Source: JAXDLH01 sp034666705 (GTDB lineage: Bacteria; Chloroflexota; UBA6077; SHYK01). From it: a stretch of DNA of 7,274 nucleotides. Where the stretch lies: contig JAXDLH010000478.1 of the NCBI GenBank assembly GCA_034666705.1, positions 1 to 7,274 of the forward strand. Direction: 5' to 3'. Positions 1 through 5,468 of the stretch are shown piece after piece. How positions within the stretch are numbered: position 1 is the stretch's first letter; each line of letters opens with the position of its first letter. The notes beneath the pieces are model-generated. The model was not told where the DNA came from. It was given only the letters and a program-made list of their open reading frames with translations, and made no database searches. A program made the position numbers and the translations under genes.

Positions 1-98
1 GCCACAGCGATGGGGTGCCAGTAGCGACGCATCAACTCGCCGCCGGGTGTCCCCGGACCAACGCGAGTAAGCGCTTCATTCTCTTCGGGTGTCAGCAT
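1..98 (-). CDS. Rieske 2Fe-2S ring-hydroxylating oxygenase, N-terminal fragment (runs off left edge)
   Basis: Reading leftward from an ATG at 98-96, 32 codons are open to the window edge. The peptide begins MLTPEENEALTRVGPG and continues TPGGELMRRYWHPIAV. I recognise this as the start of phthalate 4,5-dioxygenase-like Rieske oxygenases, whose N-termini carry a GPGTPxGxLxRRYWxP signature just before the Rieske domain. The CxH and CxxH iron-sulfur ligands and the catalytic mononuclear iron site would lie outside the window and cannot be checked. A strong AGGAGG lies four bases ahead of the ATG and fixes the start. Such enzymes hydroxylate or demethylate aromatic and related rings using electrons from a reductase partner. 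The gene follows the left solute-binding protein gene in the same direction, with 236 bases between them, so it may be co-transcribed or have its own promoter. Family assignment rests on about 32 residues. Confidence 0.82.
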   Translation of the reverse strand, partial: MLTPEENEALTRVGPGTPGGELMRRYWHPIAV

Positions 99-102
99 CG
101 CT

Positions 103-108
103 CCTCCT
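103..108 (-). promoter_or_regulatory. Ribosome binding site of the Rieske oxygenase gene
   Basis: Read on the minus strand, AGGAGG stands four bases before the ATG at 98-96, in the context TTAGGAGGAGCG-ATG. This supports both the start codon and the reality of the truncated gene at the window edge. Confidence 0.75.
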
Positions 109-138
109 AACTAACTGATCGACCATCGTTGCATTCGC

Positions 139-160
139 ACGTACCATTTACGTTTTACGT
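139..160 (-). promoter_or_regulatory. Possible promoter or operator of the Rieske gene: tandem TTTACGT
   Basis: TTTACGT occurs twice in perfect tandem (147-153 and 154-160), with a third ACGT core at 139-142. The patch is AT-rich inside GC-rich DNA and lies about 50 bases upstream of the leftward Rieske start. On the minus strand a TTGAAC (175-170) stands upstream of TAAATG (150-145), but the 19-base gap and weak -10 match make this a poor sigma-70 promoter. Location and repetition are seen directly; a regulatory role is inferred. Confidence 0.25.
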
Positions 161-181
161 TGTGCTGGCGTTCAAGATTTA

Positions 182-256
182 TGTCATCCCGAGCGAAGCG
201 AAGGATCCGTAGTCCGCACGTGTAGTCACGGATCCTTCGCGTCGCTCAAGATGGCA
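182..256. repeat. Imperfect inverted repeat, dispersed palindromic (REP-like) element
   Basis: Two 29-base arms (182-210 and 228-256) are reverse complements at 25 of 29 positions, around a 17-base loop. The inner 13 bases of each arm, containing GCGAAGGATCC, match perfectly. The left arm contains CATCCCGAGCGAAGCGAAGG, which closely resembles a dispersed intergenic repeat of the form CATCCTGAGCGAAGCGAAGG that I recall from many bacterial genomes, including Chloroflexota. As RNA it would form a long stable hairpin. It sits between the left solute-binding protein gene and the Rieske gene, where it could end or attenuate transcription. No U-tract follows it, so it is not a classical intrinsic terminator. 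It has no coding capacity and no visible target-site duplication. Confidence 0.8.
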
Positions 257-295
257 CATGAGTTGGCCTCAGGACGGCACGAACGTGAACTTCTT

Positions 296-320
296 GCGTG
301 GTGAGACGCGCTCTCACGCG
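296..320 (-). terminator. Hairpin just after the left solute-binding protein gene
   Basis: On the minus strand, GTGAGA-GCGCG-TCTCAC (317 to 301) forms a perfect six-pair stem with a five-base loop. It begins 17 bases after the TAG stop, and two outer GC pairs are possible across a bulge. No T-run follows, so intrinsic termination is unproven; it may only protect the mRNA 3' end. Confidence 0.3.
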
Positions 321-334
321 TCGCGACACCCTCG

Positions 335-2080
335 CTATCCCGTTACGGTCCAATCCTGGGCATTCCATGCCTGACTCGAGCTCTCTTTGCGGGCCGTGAC
401 GTTCTGCACGCGGTTGCTAATCATCGTCGGCTCGACGTCGTAGAACAAGCCCATCCACACCACCTGGTCCGTCATGTGGTGCACGATCTGCTGGAGTACC
501 GAGAGCCGGTCGGGCAGCGGAATCGTCGCCTGGTAACGGTCGATCAGCCCCTCCAGCTCGGCGCTTTGATAGCGGGAGCGGTTTGCGCCAGTGTAGTCGT
601 TCTCTGGGAGCGGCGAGTCCGAGCTCCGTACGCGGGTCACGGCATTCACGTCATTGGGCTGCCGAACGATCTCAAATCCGGGCCGCGTAGCGCGATATTT
701 GCGATCCGACGCTTGCTGAGGCGGCACGGTGACCTGGTCGACGCCGATCCCCGTCCGCTGCCAGTAGTCGGCGGTGGACAACATCGACTTGGTCTGGATG
801 TCGAGGCTGGAGCCGGCCCGGATCTCGACGCTCAGCTTGTCGCCCGCCGCACTGCGAAAGAAGCCGTCCGCCCCCTTCGTGTAGCCCAGGCTCTGGATGA
901 TCTGCGCCGCGCGCGCCGGATCGTACGGATACCGAACGATCCCGGGCGCAATCGCCGAATACGCGGGGTCCTTCGGGCTGATGTATCCATCGGCGACCGC
1001 GCTCGCCCCCGCCATGAGCTGATCCACGAGCGCCTGGCGGTCAACGGCGTTCATCAGCGCCCGGCGGAATTGGACGTCGGCCAAAATAGCTGGATTTGGA
1101 TCGATGAATTGCGGAAAGAGCGCCACCCACGTCTGATCTACGATATCGACCTTGCCATCGGACCATCGGTTGCGGACTTGCAGCCCCTGGTCGAGCGAGA
1201 GGGTACGACCGAGCGTGACGTCGATCTGGCCGGCGAGGATGTCGGCCAGCAGCGTGTTCGAGTCGGGAATGAACTTCACCGTGACTTCGTCGATCTTCGG
1301 TCGGCCCATGACGTAGCCGTCGAAGGCGCGAGTCACGAGCTGCGAGCCGCGAACGAACTCGGTCAGCTTGAACGGGCCAGTTCCGACGAAGCCGTCCGTC
1401 CAGTACGGCAGATTCAGCATGTTTGCTTTGTCGTCGGTGTACGGCCCTTCCAGTAGATGTTTCGGAAGCAGCACCCGAAACATCTCATCGGCCTGAATGT
1501 ACGGCCTGGACCAGCGGACGACGACCGTTCGCGAGTCTGGCGCCTCGATCCGGGCCGAGGTCGCGAAGCTCGCGGGATACGACGATTCACGCAGCGCGGG
1601 CGTATCGCGATCGCCGTCGACCTTGGCGGTGAAAAGCACGTCCTCGGAGGTAACGGGCGTACCGTCGTGCCACGTCGCGCCCTCGCGAATCTTCCAGGTA
1701 AGCTGCATGCTGCCGTCGGCAGCGACGGTCCAGAGACCATTGTCAGTGCTGGGGACCGCCTCGGCGAGCCGCGGCTGCAGCTTGCCCGTCGCGTCGAAGA
1801 TGACGAGCCCCACGTTGAGCATGTGCTCGATCGCGTCGACGCCAGGTACCGAACCGGCGCCGGAGGCGTTGACGCTCTGGCTGAGCGTCTTCGGGTCGCC
1901 CTGCACCGCAGCCGTCAGGCGCCTCACGCTGGTGGCTGGGGCGGGTGTATTACCGCCGCCACTCGGGGCTGCGGGCGCCGCGGGGCTCGCCCCGGCACAG
2001 CCACTCGCGAGCACGACGAGCGATACCCACGCCGCGGCAAGCCGAAACAGGCGTTTCATGGTCGCATTTCTATTTGCCAT
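335..2080 (-). CDS. Family 5 ABC transporter solute-binding lipoprotein (left copy)
   Basis: This is a 581-residue extracytoplasmic solute-binding protein of the SBP_bac_5 (peptide/nickel/opine) family. It should deliver its ligand to an ABC importer. A short basic stretch, a hydrophobic segment (LAAAWVSLVVLAS) and GC at the lipobox place the lipidated cysteine at residue 28, followed by an Ala/Pro/Gly-rich linker to about residue 52. The mature domain runs to the C-terminus and carries the family hallmark TWKIREGATWHDGTP at about residues 128-142, then SEDVLFT. The frame stays open to a GTG at 2095. I prefer the ATG at 2080, which has AAGAGG close upstream; the ATG at 2059 also gives a compact signal peptide but lacks a ribosome site. 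The gene lies 91 bases after the left cupin gene, probably in one transcript. It is paralogous to the right copy at 5469-7232: both share WHDG and a Y-x-x-TRPG motif. No permease or ATPase is in the window, and the ligand is unknown. Confidence 0.93.
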   Translation of the reverse strand: MANRNATMKRLFRLAAAWVSLVVLASGCAGASPAAPAAPSGGGNTPAPATSVRRLTAAVQGDPKTLSQSVNASGAGSVPGVDAIEHMLNVGLVIFDATGKLQPRLAEAVPSTDNGLWTVAADGSMQLTWKIREGATWHDGTPVTSEDVLFTAKVDGDRDTPALRESSYPASFATSARIEAPDSRTVVVRWSRPYIQADEMFRVLLPKHLLEGPYTDDKANMLNLPYWTDGFVGTGPFKLTEFVRGSQLVTRAFDGYVMGRPKIDEVTVKFIPDSNTLLADILAGQIDVTLGRTLSLDQGLQVRNRWSDGKVDIVDQTWVALFPQFIDPNPAILADVQFRRALMNAVDRQALVDQLMAGASAVADGYISPKDPAYSAIAPGIVRYPYDPARAAQIIQSLGYTKGADGFFRSAAGDKLSVEIRAGSSLDIQTKSMLSTADYWQRTGIGVDQVTVPPQQASDRKYRATRPGFEIVRQPNDVNAVTRVRSSDSPLPENDYTGANRSRYQSAELEGLIDRYQATIPLPDRLSVLQQIVHHMTDQVVWMGLFYDVEPTMISNRVQNVTARKESSSQAWNAQDWTVTG

Positions 2081-2083
2081 GGA

Positions 2084-2089
2084 CCTCTT
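2084..2089 (-). promoter_or_regulatory. Probable ribosome binding site deciding the ATG at 2080
   Basis: On the minus strand, AAGAGG precedes the ATG at 2080 by only three bases, which is tighter than usual. The upstream GTG at 2095 and the downstream ATG at 2059 have no comparable site, so this favours the 2080 start without settling it. Confidence 0.4.
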
Positions 2090-2124
2090 CACCACATCAT
2101 TGGGGTAAGAGCAATTGCTGGCCC

Positions 2125-2160
2125 TCCGTAGGGGCAGACGGCCCTGCCTGCCCCTACGGA
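2125..2160. repeat. Perfect 13-bp inverted repeat between left cupin and binding-protein genes
   Basis: TCCGTAGGGGCAG at 2125-2137 is exactly complementary to CTGCCCCTACGGA at 2148-2160, across a ten-base loop. The hairpin fills the centre of the 91-base gap between the cupin stop (2172) and the binding-protein start (2080). No T-run follows on either strand, so it is not a classical terminator. GTAGGGGC-type palindromes recur in intergenic DNA of several bacterial groups, so it may be a dispersed element. In the transcript it could act as a stability or attenuation hairpin, setting different levels of the two proteins. Confidence 0.8.
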
Positions 2161-2171
2161 TACGAACGCGG

Positions 2172-3266
2172 TTAGCGCGCGGCGACCGCGCGGTAGTCCG
2201 GCTTCGGGAGCGTCACCTGCGCGCCGTTCTTGGCGCACTCGCGCTCGAACACGGCGTAGACCTCGGGGTCCTCATCCTCGTAGTCGATCTGCCAGCCGCC
2301 CTCGCGCTCGCTGATCGTGCTGAGGGGCAAGCCGTTCCGAATCTCATTGCCACTGCGCGTGTCGAGCGCGCCGAGTCGCAGCGCCAGGTAGCGCGCGCGG
2401 CCGGTGCCCGTGTTGAAGTGCTGGTGGTACTCCTGCTCCTTCGGGGAGACGACGCTGCCGTCCTGCCAATCGACCTTGCGGGGCTCTTCGCCGGGAGTCC
2501 AGAGCAGCGAGTAGCCGACACCCGAGAGGATGATCACGTGGGCGCCGACGTTGTGGCGATGCGCCATCTTGTAGGTACCGGGCGGGAAATCGCTGACGTG
2601 CGCAGCCATCTGATTGTTTGCCATGGCAAAGTGCATGTTGATGCCGCCCGCGCCGCGCTCCGAATAATCGTCGAGCTTGAAGGTCCGCAGGTCCGCAACA
2701 AAGTTCGTCCGCCATTGCCGCTTGCCGACGTGCTCGCCAGGGTCGCTGAAGTAGTTGTCTTGCGAGCCGTAGCGGTCGGAGAATGCATACTCGTCGCCGA
2801 AGATGAAGTCCGGATTCCGGAAGATGTTTATCACCATCGGTGCATTGGTGACCTCGAAGATCCGCGCCGGCTGCTGACCATCCAGATTGAAGTGCTGGTA
2901 ATAGCAGTTGAGCGGCGGCGCGAAGAGACTTCCCCGCTGCCACTCGACGGTTTGCTTGGGACCGCCCTTCTGCCAGAAGGAGGTCGCGCCGCGCCCCTCC
3001 AGCACGAAGGCGGTCGCCTCATATAAATGGTGGAGCACGTTCGTCTGGCCACCCGGTGCGATCTCGATGATGTGGCCGTCGTCCTCCTCCTGGTCCGCAA
3101 GGTTGACGATAGCGCCCTTCTGCCCGACCCGGCCCCACGGCGCGACGTCGGCGTGGTACAAGTCGCCGATATAGGTGGCTTCGTAGACCGGTACCCCTTC
3201 ACCCTGCTTCCAGAGACGGTACGGAGTCGGGCGGCGCTCGCGTCGGCCGTTGGTGTTCTCGTCCAT
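2172..3266 (-). CDS. Two-domain cupin protein, gentisate dioxygenase-like (left copy)
   Basis: This is a 364-residue bicupin. In the first barrel the motif PGGQTNVLHHLYEA (71-84) and GSLFAPPLNCYYQHFN (112-127) keep the cupin pattern, but Leu78 and Tyr123 replace two expected metal-binding histidines. The second barrel has PGTYKMAHRHNVGAH (229-243) and GSVVSPKEQEYHQHFN (270-285), giving His236, His238 and His281 as likely ligands. The usual cupin Glu is missing, as in the three-His iron site of gentisate and 1-hydroxy-2-naphthoate dioxygenases. A tail follows (IDYEDEDP, then KNGAQVTLPKPDYR) that the right copy shares. I infer a metal enzyme, perhaps a ring-cleaving dioxygenase, in the cytoplasm; there is no signal peptide. 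The substrate is unknown, and isomerase or hydrolase activity is possible. The start at 3266 has GGGGAG four bases upstream. The frame is open to 3464, but that extension does not look like cupin sequence. Confidence 0.88.
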   Translation of the reverse strand: MDENTNGRRERRPTPYRLWKQGEGVPVYEATYIGDLYHADVAPWGRVGQKGAIVNLADQEEDDGHIIEIAPGGQTNVLHHLYEATAFVLEGRGATSFWQKGGPKQTVEWQRGSLFAPPLNCYYQHFNLDGQQPARIFEVTNAPMVINIFRNPDFIFGDEYAFSDRYGSQDNYFSDPGEHVGKRQWRTNFVADLRTFKLDDYSERGAGGINMHFAMANNQMAAHVSDFPPGTYKMAHRHNVGAHVIILSGVGYSLLWTPGEEPRKVDWQDGSVVSPKEQEYHQHFNTGTGRARYLALRLGALDTRSGNEIRNGLPLSTISEREGGWQIDYEDEDPEVYAVFERECAKNGAQVTLPKPDYRAVAAR

Positions 3267-3270
3267 GCTT

Positions 3271-3276
3271 CTCCCC
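3271..3276 (-). promoter_or_regulatory. Ribosome binding site of the left cupin gene
   Basis: On the minus strand GGGGAG stands four bases before the ATG at 3266. It decides this start over the ATG at 3278, four codons upstream, and over the open frame reaching 3464; neither has a comparable site. Confidence 0.65.
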
Positions 3277-3293
3277 ATTGTGGTGCAGTTCAG

Positions 3294-3315
3294 CGGCGCA
3301 TCTGCTGCTGCGCCG
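3294..3315. repeat. Perfect 7-bp hairpin in the likely leader of the left cupin gene
   Basis: CGGCGCA (3294-3300) and TGCGCCG (3309-3315) are exact inverted repeats around an eight-base loop. They lie 28-49 bases upstream of the left cupin start. If the TACAAT at 3336-3331 is the -10, the hairpin falls at the very start of the transcript, where it could be a leader structure or an operator. Confidence 0.4.
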
Positions 3316-3404
3316 ACCGTGTACCCGGCCATTGTATTGAAAGTGCGACTACGCGGGGGTTGTGGTCGTGCGCCGCCGCGGGACCGAGTACACTGGCGAG
3401 CGCG

Positions 3405-3426
3405 AACCAATTCGGGTTGCAGCAAC
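3405..3426. promoter_or_regulatory. Overlapping dyads, possible operator
   Basis: AACC-AATTCG-GGTT (3405-3418) overlaps the 11-base palindrome GTTGC-A-GCAAC (3416-3426). They sit between the plus-strand -10 candidate and the methyltransferase gene. The symmetry is suitable for a dimeric repressor or activator. Palindromes this short also arise by chance, so the assignment is weak. Confidence 0.22.
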
Positions 3427-3489
3427 GAGCAGGGGTCGGTTTTCACCCATGGATCCCCCGGCAATGCACTCGGGTATGACAGATTGAGC

Positions 3490-3495
3490 AGGAGG
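3490..3495 (+). promoter_or_regulatory. Ribosome binding site of the methyltransferase gene
   Basis: A full-consensus AGGAGG stands four bases before the ATG at 3500 and fixes the start of the first gene in the rightward block. Confidence 0.75.
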
Positions 3496-3499
3496 CCGC

Positions 3500-4222
3500 A
3501 TGCAGCAGACTGAGCAACAGCGCCGACGCGAGGACTGGACCGACGACACGTACGTAGCCGATTGGCTGAACCGTCAGGCGCCGCGCGTCGACGAGCGCGT
3601 CGGAACCTTTAACATCATGCGCTCGATCCTTCCGCATCGAACTGACGAGGCGTTCCGGTACCTCAACGTCGGCGGAGGCGATGGCTGGCTCGACGAGGTC
3701 ATCCTCTCCCGCTTCAGTCGAGCCCACACAACGGTGCACGACGGCTCGCCACTGATGCTCGAGCGCGCTCAGGAGCGCCTGAAGCGTTTTGGGGATCGGG
3801 TGCAAGTCGTCCACGGCAATTTCGGAACGCCGGAGTGGACTGCGGCAGCACAGGAGAAAGGCCCGTACGATCTCGCCGTATCGACGATTGCGATCCACAA
3901 CCTGCGCGAGCCGTCGCGAATCCGCGTGCTCTACGCCGAAATTTTTGGATTGCTGAGCGATGGTGGGGCGTTCTTCAATCTCGACTACGTGCGCGCCGCC
4001 CATCCGTCGCTGCGTAACCTGAGCCGGCTGGCGGCCGCTGATCCGGACGCACAGTTCGTGGGACGCGCCAATACCGGTACCAACACCGCAGGCACCGTCG
4101 AGGAGCAGCTCGTCTGGCTGCGCGAGGCGGGTTTCTCGCCGGTCGACTGCTTCTGGAAAGAGTTCGGCACGGTGCTCATCGGCGGCTTCAGGGGCCCATT
4201 CTCGATCCCGGAGCCGGCGTGA
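3500..4222 (+). CDS. Class I SAM-dependent methyltransferase
   Basis: This is a 240-residue protein, the usual size for a stand-alone Rossmann-fold methyltransferase. SAM-binding motif I is YLNVGGGDG (54-62). Asn replaces the more common acidic residue before the glycine loop, and a third Gly replaces the usual Cys or Ser. The second strand ends with Asp81 in VHDGS, the expected ribose-hydroxyl ligand. HGNF (105-108) stands where an Asp often contacts adenine. YDLAVSTIAIHNL (123-135) and LLSDGGAFFNLD (151-162) match later core strands. The C-terminus, EEQLVWLREAGFSPVDCFWK (201-220), is typical of small-molecule methyltransferases of the methyltransferase type 11/12/25 group. There is no signal peptide or membrane segment. 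The gene leads the rightward block, 64 bases before the right cupin, so its product probably acts on the same pathway by O- or N-methylation. The acceptor is unknown. Confidence 0.88.
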   Translation: MQQTEQQRRREDWTDDTYVADWLNRQAPRVDERVGTFNIMRSILPHRTDEAFRYLNVGGGDGWLDEVILSRFSRAHTTVHDGSPLMLERAQERLKRFGDRVQVVHGNFGTPEWTAAAQEKGPYDLAVSTIAIHNLREPSRIRVLYAEIFGLLSDGGAFFNLDYVRAAHPSLRNLSRLAAADPDAQFVGRANTGTNTAGTVEEQLVWLREAGFSPVDCFWKEFGTVLIGGFRGPFSIPEPA

Positions 4223-4286
4223 ATCATCGGGCGCGCGTGAGTGCGCATCACCCGCGGCCCGAGTAGCTCGCCCTGAGGAGAGAGCA

Positions 4287-5417
4287 ATGGTTGAGGCGCC
4301 TACGGTCGCCTATTCGCGAGTCCACCCCTACGACCGGTGGATCGAATCGCTCGGCGTGCCGATCTTCCGTGGATATTACATCGAGGATCTCCGCACCATG
4401 GAGGTCGGGTACTGGGACAAGCGGGGCTGCAAGGTGGCGTTCCTCCAGCTCGCCGGGCAGGAGGGCGTCAGCGGGGCGTCGCTGGTCGAGATCCCGCCCG
4501 GCGTCACACTGCCGCCGTTTCGCCTCGCGATCGACGACCTCGCGTACGTCGTCGAGGGACGGGGACTCACGTCGATCTGGGCCGGCGACAACCCCCGCAC
4601 GACGTTCGAGTGGCAGAAACACAGCCTGTATCTGATTCCGGCCAACTACACGTACCAGCTCAGCAACACGCACGGGAGCCAGCCAGCGCGCATCCTCTTC
4701 ACCAACGGGCTCCCCACCGCGATGACCGCAATTCCGGACCCCGCCTTCTACTTCAATAGTCCGGTGGTCAACACCGAGATTCTGTATGGAGCAGAGGGCG
4801 GCTTCTATTCGCAAGCGAAGGTGATGCGCGACGCCGACCGGGCGTCCACACGGAACATCTGGGTCGGCAACTTCTTCCCGGACATGCTCGCCTGGGACCA
4901 TCTCGACCCATTCCGGGGTCGCGGAGCCGGCGGGCGTGTCGTGTGGATCAGCTTCCCTTCGTCGATTCACGGCAGTCACATGTCCGTGTTCGACGCGGGC
5001 ACCTACAAAAAGGGTCACCGCCATGGGCCCGGCGTCGTGATCGTCATCCCCACTGGCGAGGGGTACTCGGTGATGTGGCCCACGGACAACGCGAAGAAAG
5101 TCGTGATTCCCTGGCATGAAGGAAGCGTGTTCGTGCCACCCGACGGGTGGTGGCACCAGCACTTCAACGCAGGTGGCACGCCAGCACGCTACGTGGCGCT
5201 GCACGCGCCTACGGGGATGCCGACGGGCGCCGCGTCGTTCACGGATAGCGCCGGTGAGCGGATCACGAACCGCGAGCGGGACCAGATCGAGTACCCGGAC
5301 GAGGACCCCTGGATCCGCGAGCACTTCGAAGAGCAATTGGCGAAGCGCGGCGTGAAGACGCGCATGCCAGAAGAGGCCTATCGCGAGCGCAATTTCGAAT
5401 GGACTTACGACGACTAA
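4287..5417 (+). CDS. Two-domain cupin protein, gentisate dioxygenase-like (right copy)
   Basis: This is a 376-residue bicupin, a full-length paralogue of the left copy. Its first barrel has lost every expected ligand: Phe78, Leu80, Asp84 and Tyr123 stand at the cupin His, His, Glu and His positions, although the PPG and VVEGRG framework remains. The second barrel keeps GTYKKGHRHGPGV (238-250) and GSVFVPPDGWWHQHFN (279-294), giving His244, His246 and His290 as likely metal ligands, with Val250 at the usual Glu position. A C-terminal tail (IEYPDEDP, then KRGVKTRMPEEAYRE) matches that of the left copy. The first barrel is probably structural and the second catalytic. It should be a cytoplasmic metalloenzyme, possibly a dioxygenase; the activity is inferred from the three-His pattern and the neighbouring Rieske gene, and the substrate is unknown. 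GAGGAG stands six bases before the ATG. The gene lies between the methyltransferase and the right binding-protein gene, with short gaps, so it is probably in one operon. Confidence 0.88.
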   Translation: MVEAPTVAYSRVHPYDRWIESLGVPIFRGYYIEDLRTMEVGYWDKRGCKVAFLQLAGQEGVSGASLVEIPPGVTLPPFRLAIDDLAYVVEGRGLTSIWAGDNPRTTFEWQKHSLYLIPANYTYQLSNTHGSQPARILFTNGLPTAMTAIPDPAFYFNSPVVNTEILYGAEGGFYSQAKVMRDADRASTRNIWVGNFFPDMLAWDHLDPFRGRGAGGRVVWISFPSSIHGSHMSVFDAGTYKKGHRHGPGVVIVIPTGEGYSVMWPTDNAKKVVIPWHEGSVFVPPDGWWHQHFNAGGTPARYVALHAPTGMPTGAASFTDSAGERITNRERDQIEYPDEDPWIREHFEEQLAKRGVKTRMPEEAYRERNFEWTYDD

Positions 5418-5468
5418 GCGCGCCTCATCGTGTGAAATCAAGCGAACCATCGCAGGGAGGCATCTCGT

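Larger units (their letters stand above)
3267..3499. promoter_or_regulatory. Divergent intergenic region holding the promoters of both gene blocks
   Basis: These 233 bases separate the starts of the leftward cupin gene and the rightward methyltransferase gene, so both transcripts should begin here. On the minus strand TACAAT (3336 to 3331) is a good -10-like hexamer but has no convincing -35. On the plus strand TACACT (3389-3394) is a weaker -10 candidate, also without a clear -35. A hairpin (3294-3315) and overlapping dyads (3405-3426) lie inside. No regulator gene is visible in the window. The promoter role follows from gene layout; the exact hexamers are tentative. Confidence 0.5.

Noticed and set aside
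476..1456. Open frame of about 326 codons on the plus strand
   Set aside because: It is fully antisense to the left binding-protein gene, whose family motifs are clear. The translation has shadow-like composition and no domain.
2125..2160. Inverted repeat as a classical intrinsic terminator
   Set aside because: No T-run follows the stem on either strand, so it is listed as a repeat or hairpin instead.
2115..3026. Open frame of about 303 codons on the plus strand
   Set aside because: It is antisense to the left cupin gene and begins inside an inverted repeat. The real cupin motifs are on the other strand.
3267..3464. N-terminal extension of the left cupin (66 more codons in frame)
   Set aside because: The extension has a low-complexity, non-cupin translation and no ribosome site. 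It would consume the divergent promoter region, whereas the ATG at 3266 has GGGGAG and aligns with the start of the right copy.
4223..4286. Short dyads such as CGAG-TAG-CTCG in the methyltransferase to cupin gap
   Set aside because: Stems of four pairs in GC-rich DNA are expected by chance, and the gap mainly holds the ribosome site of the next gene.
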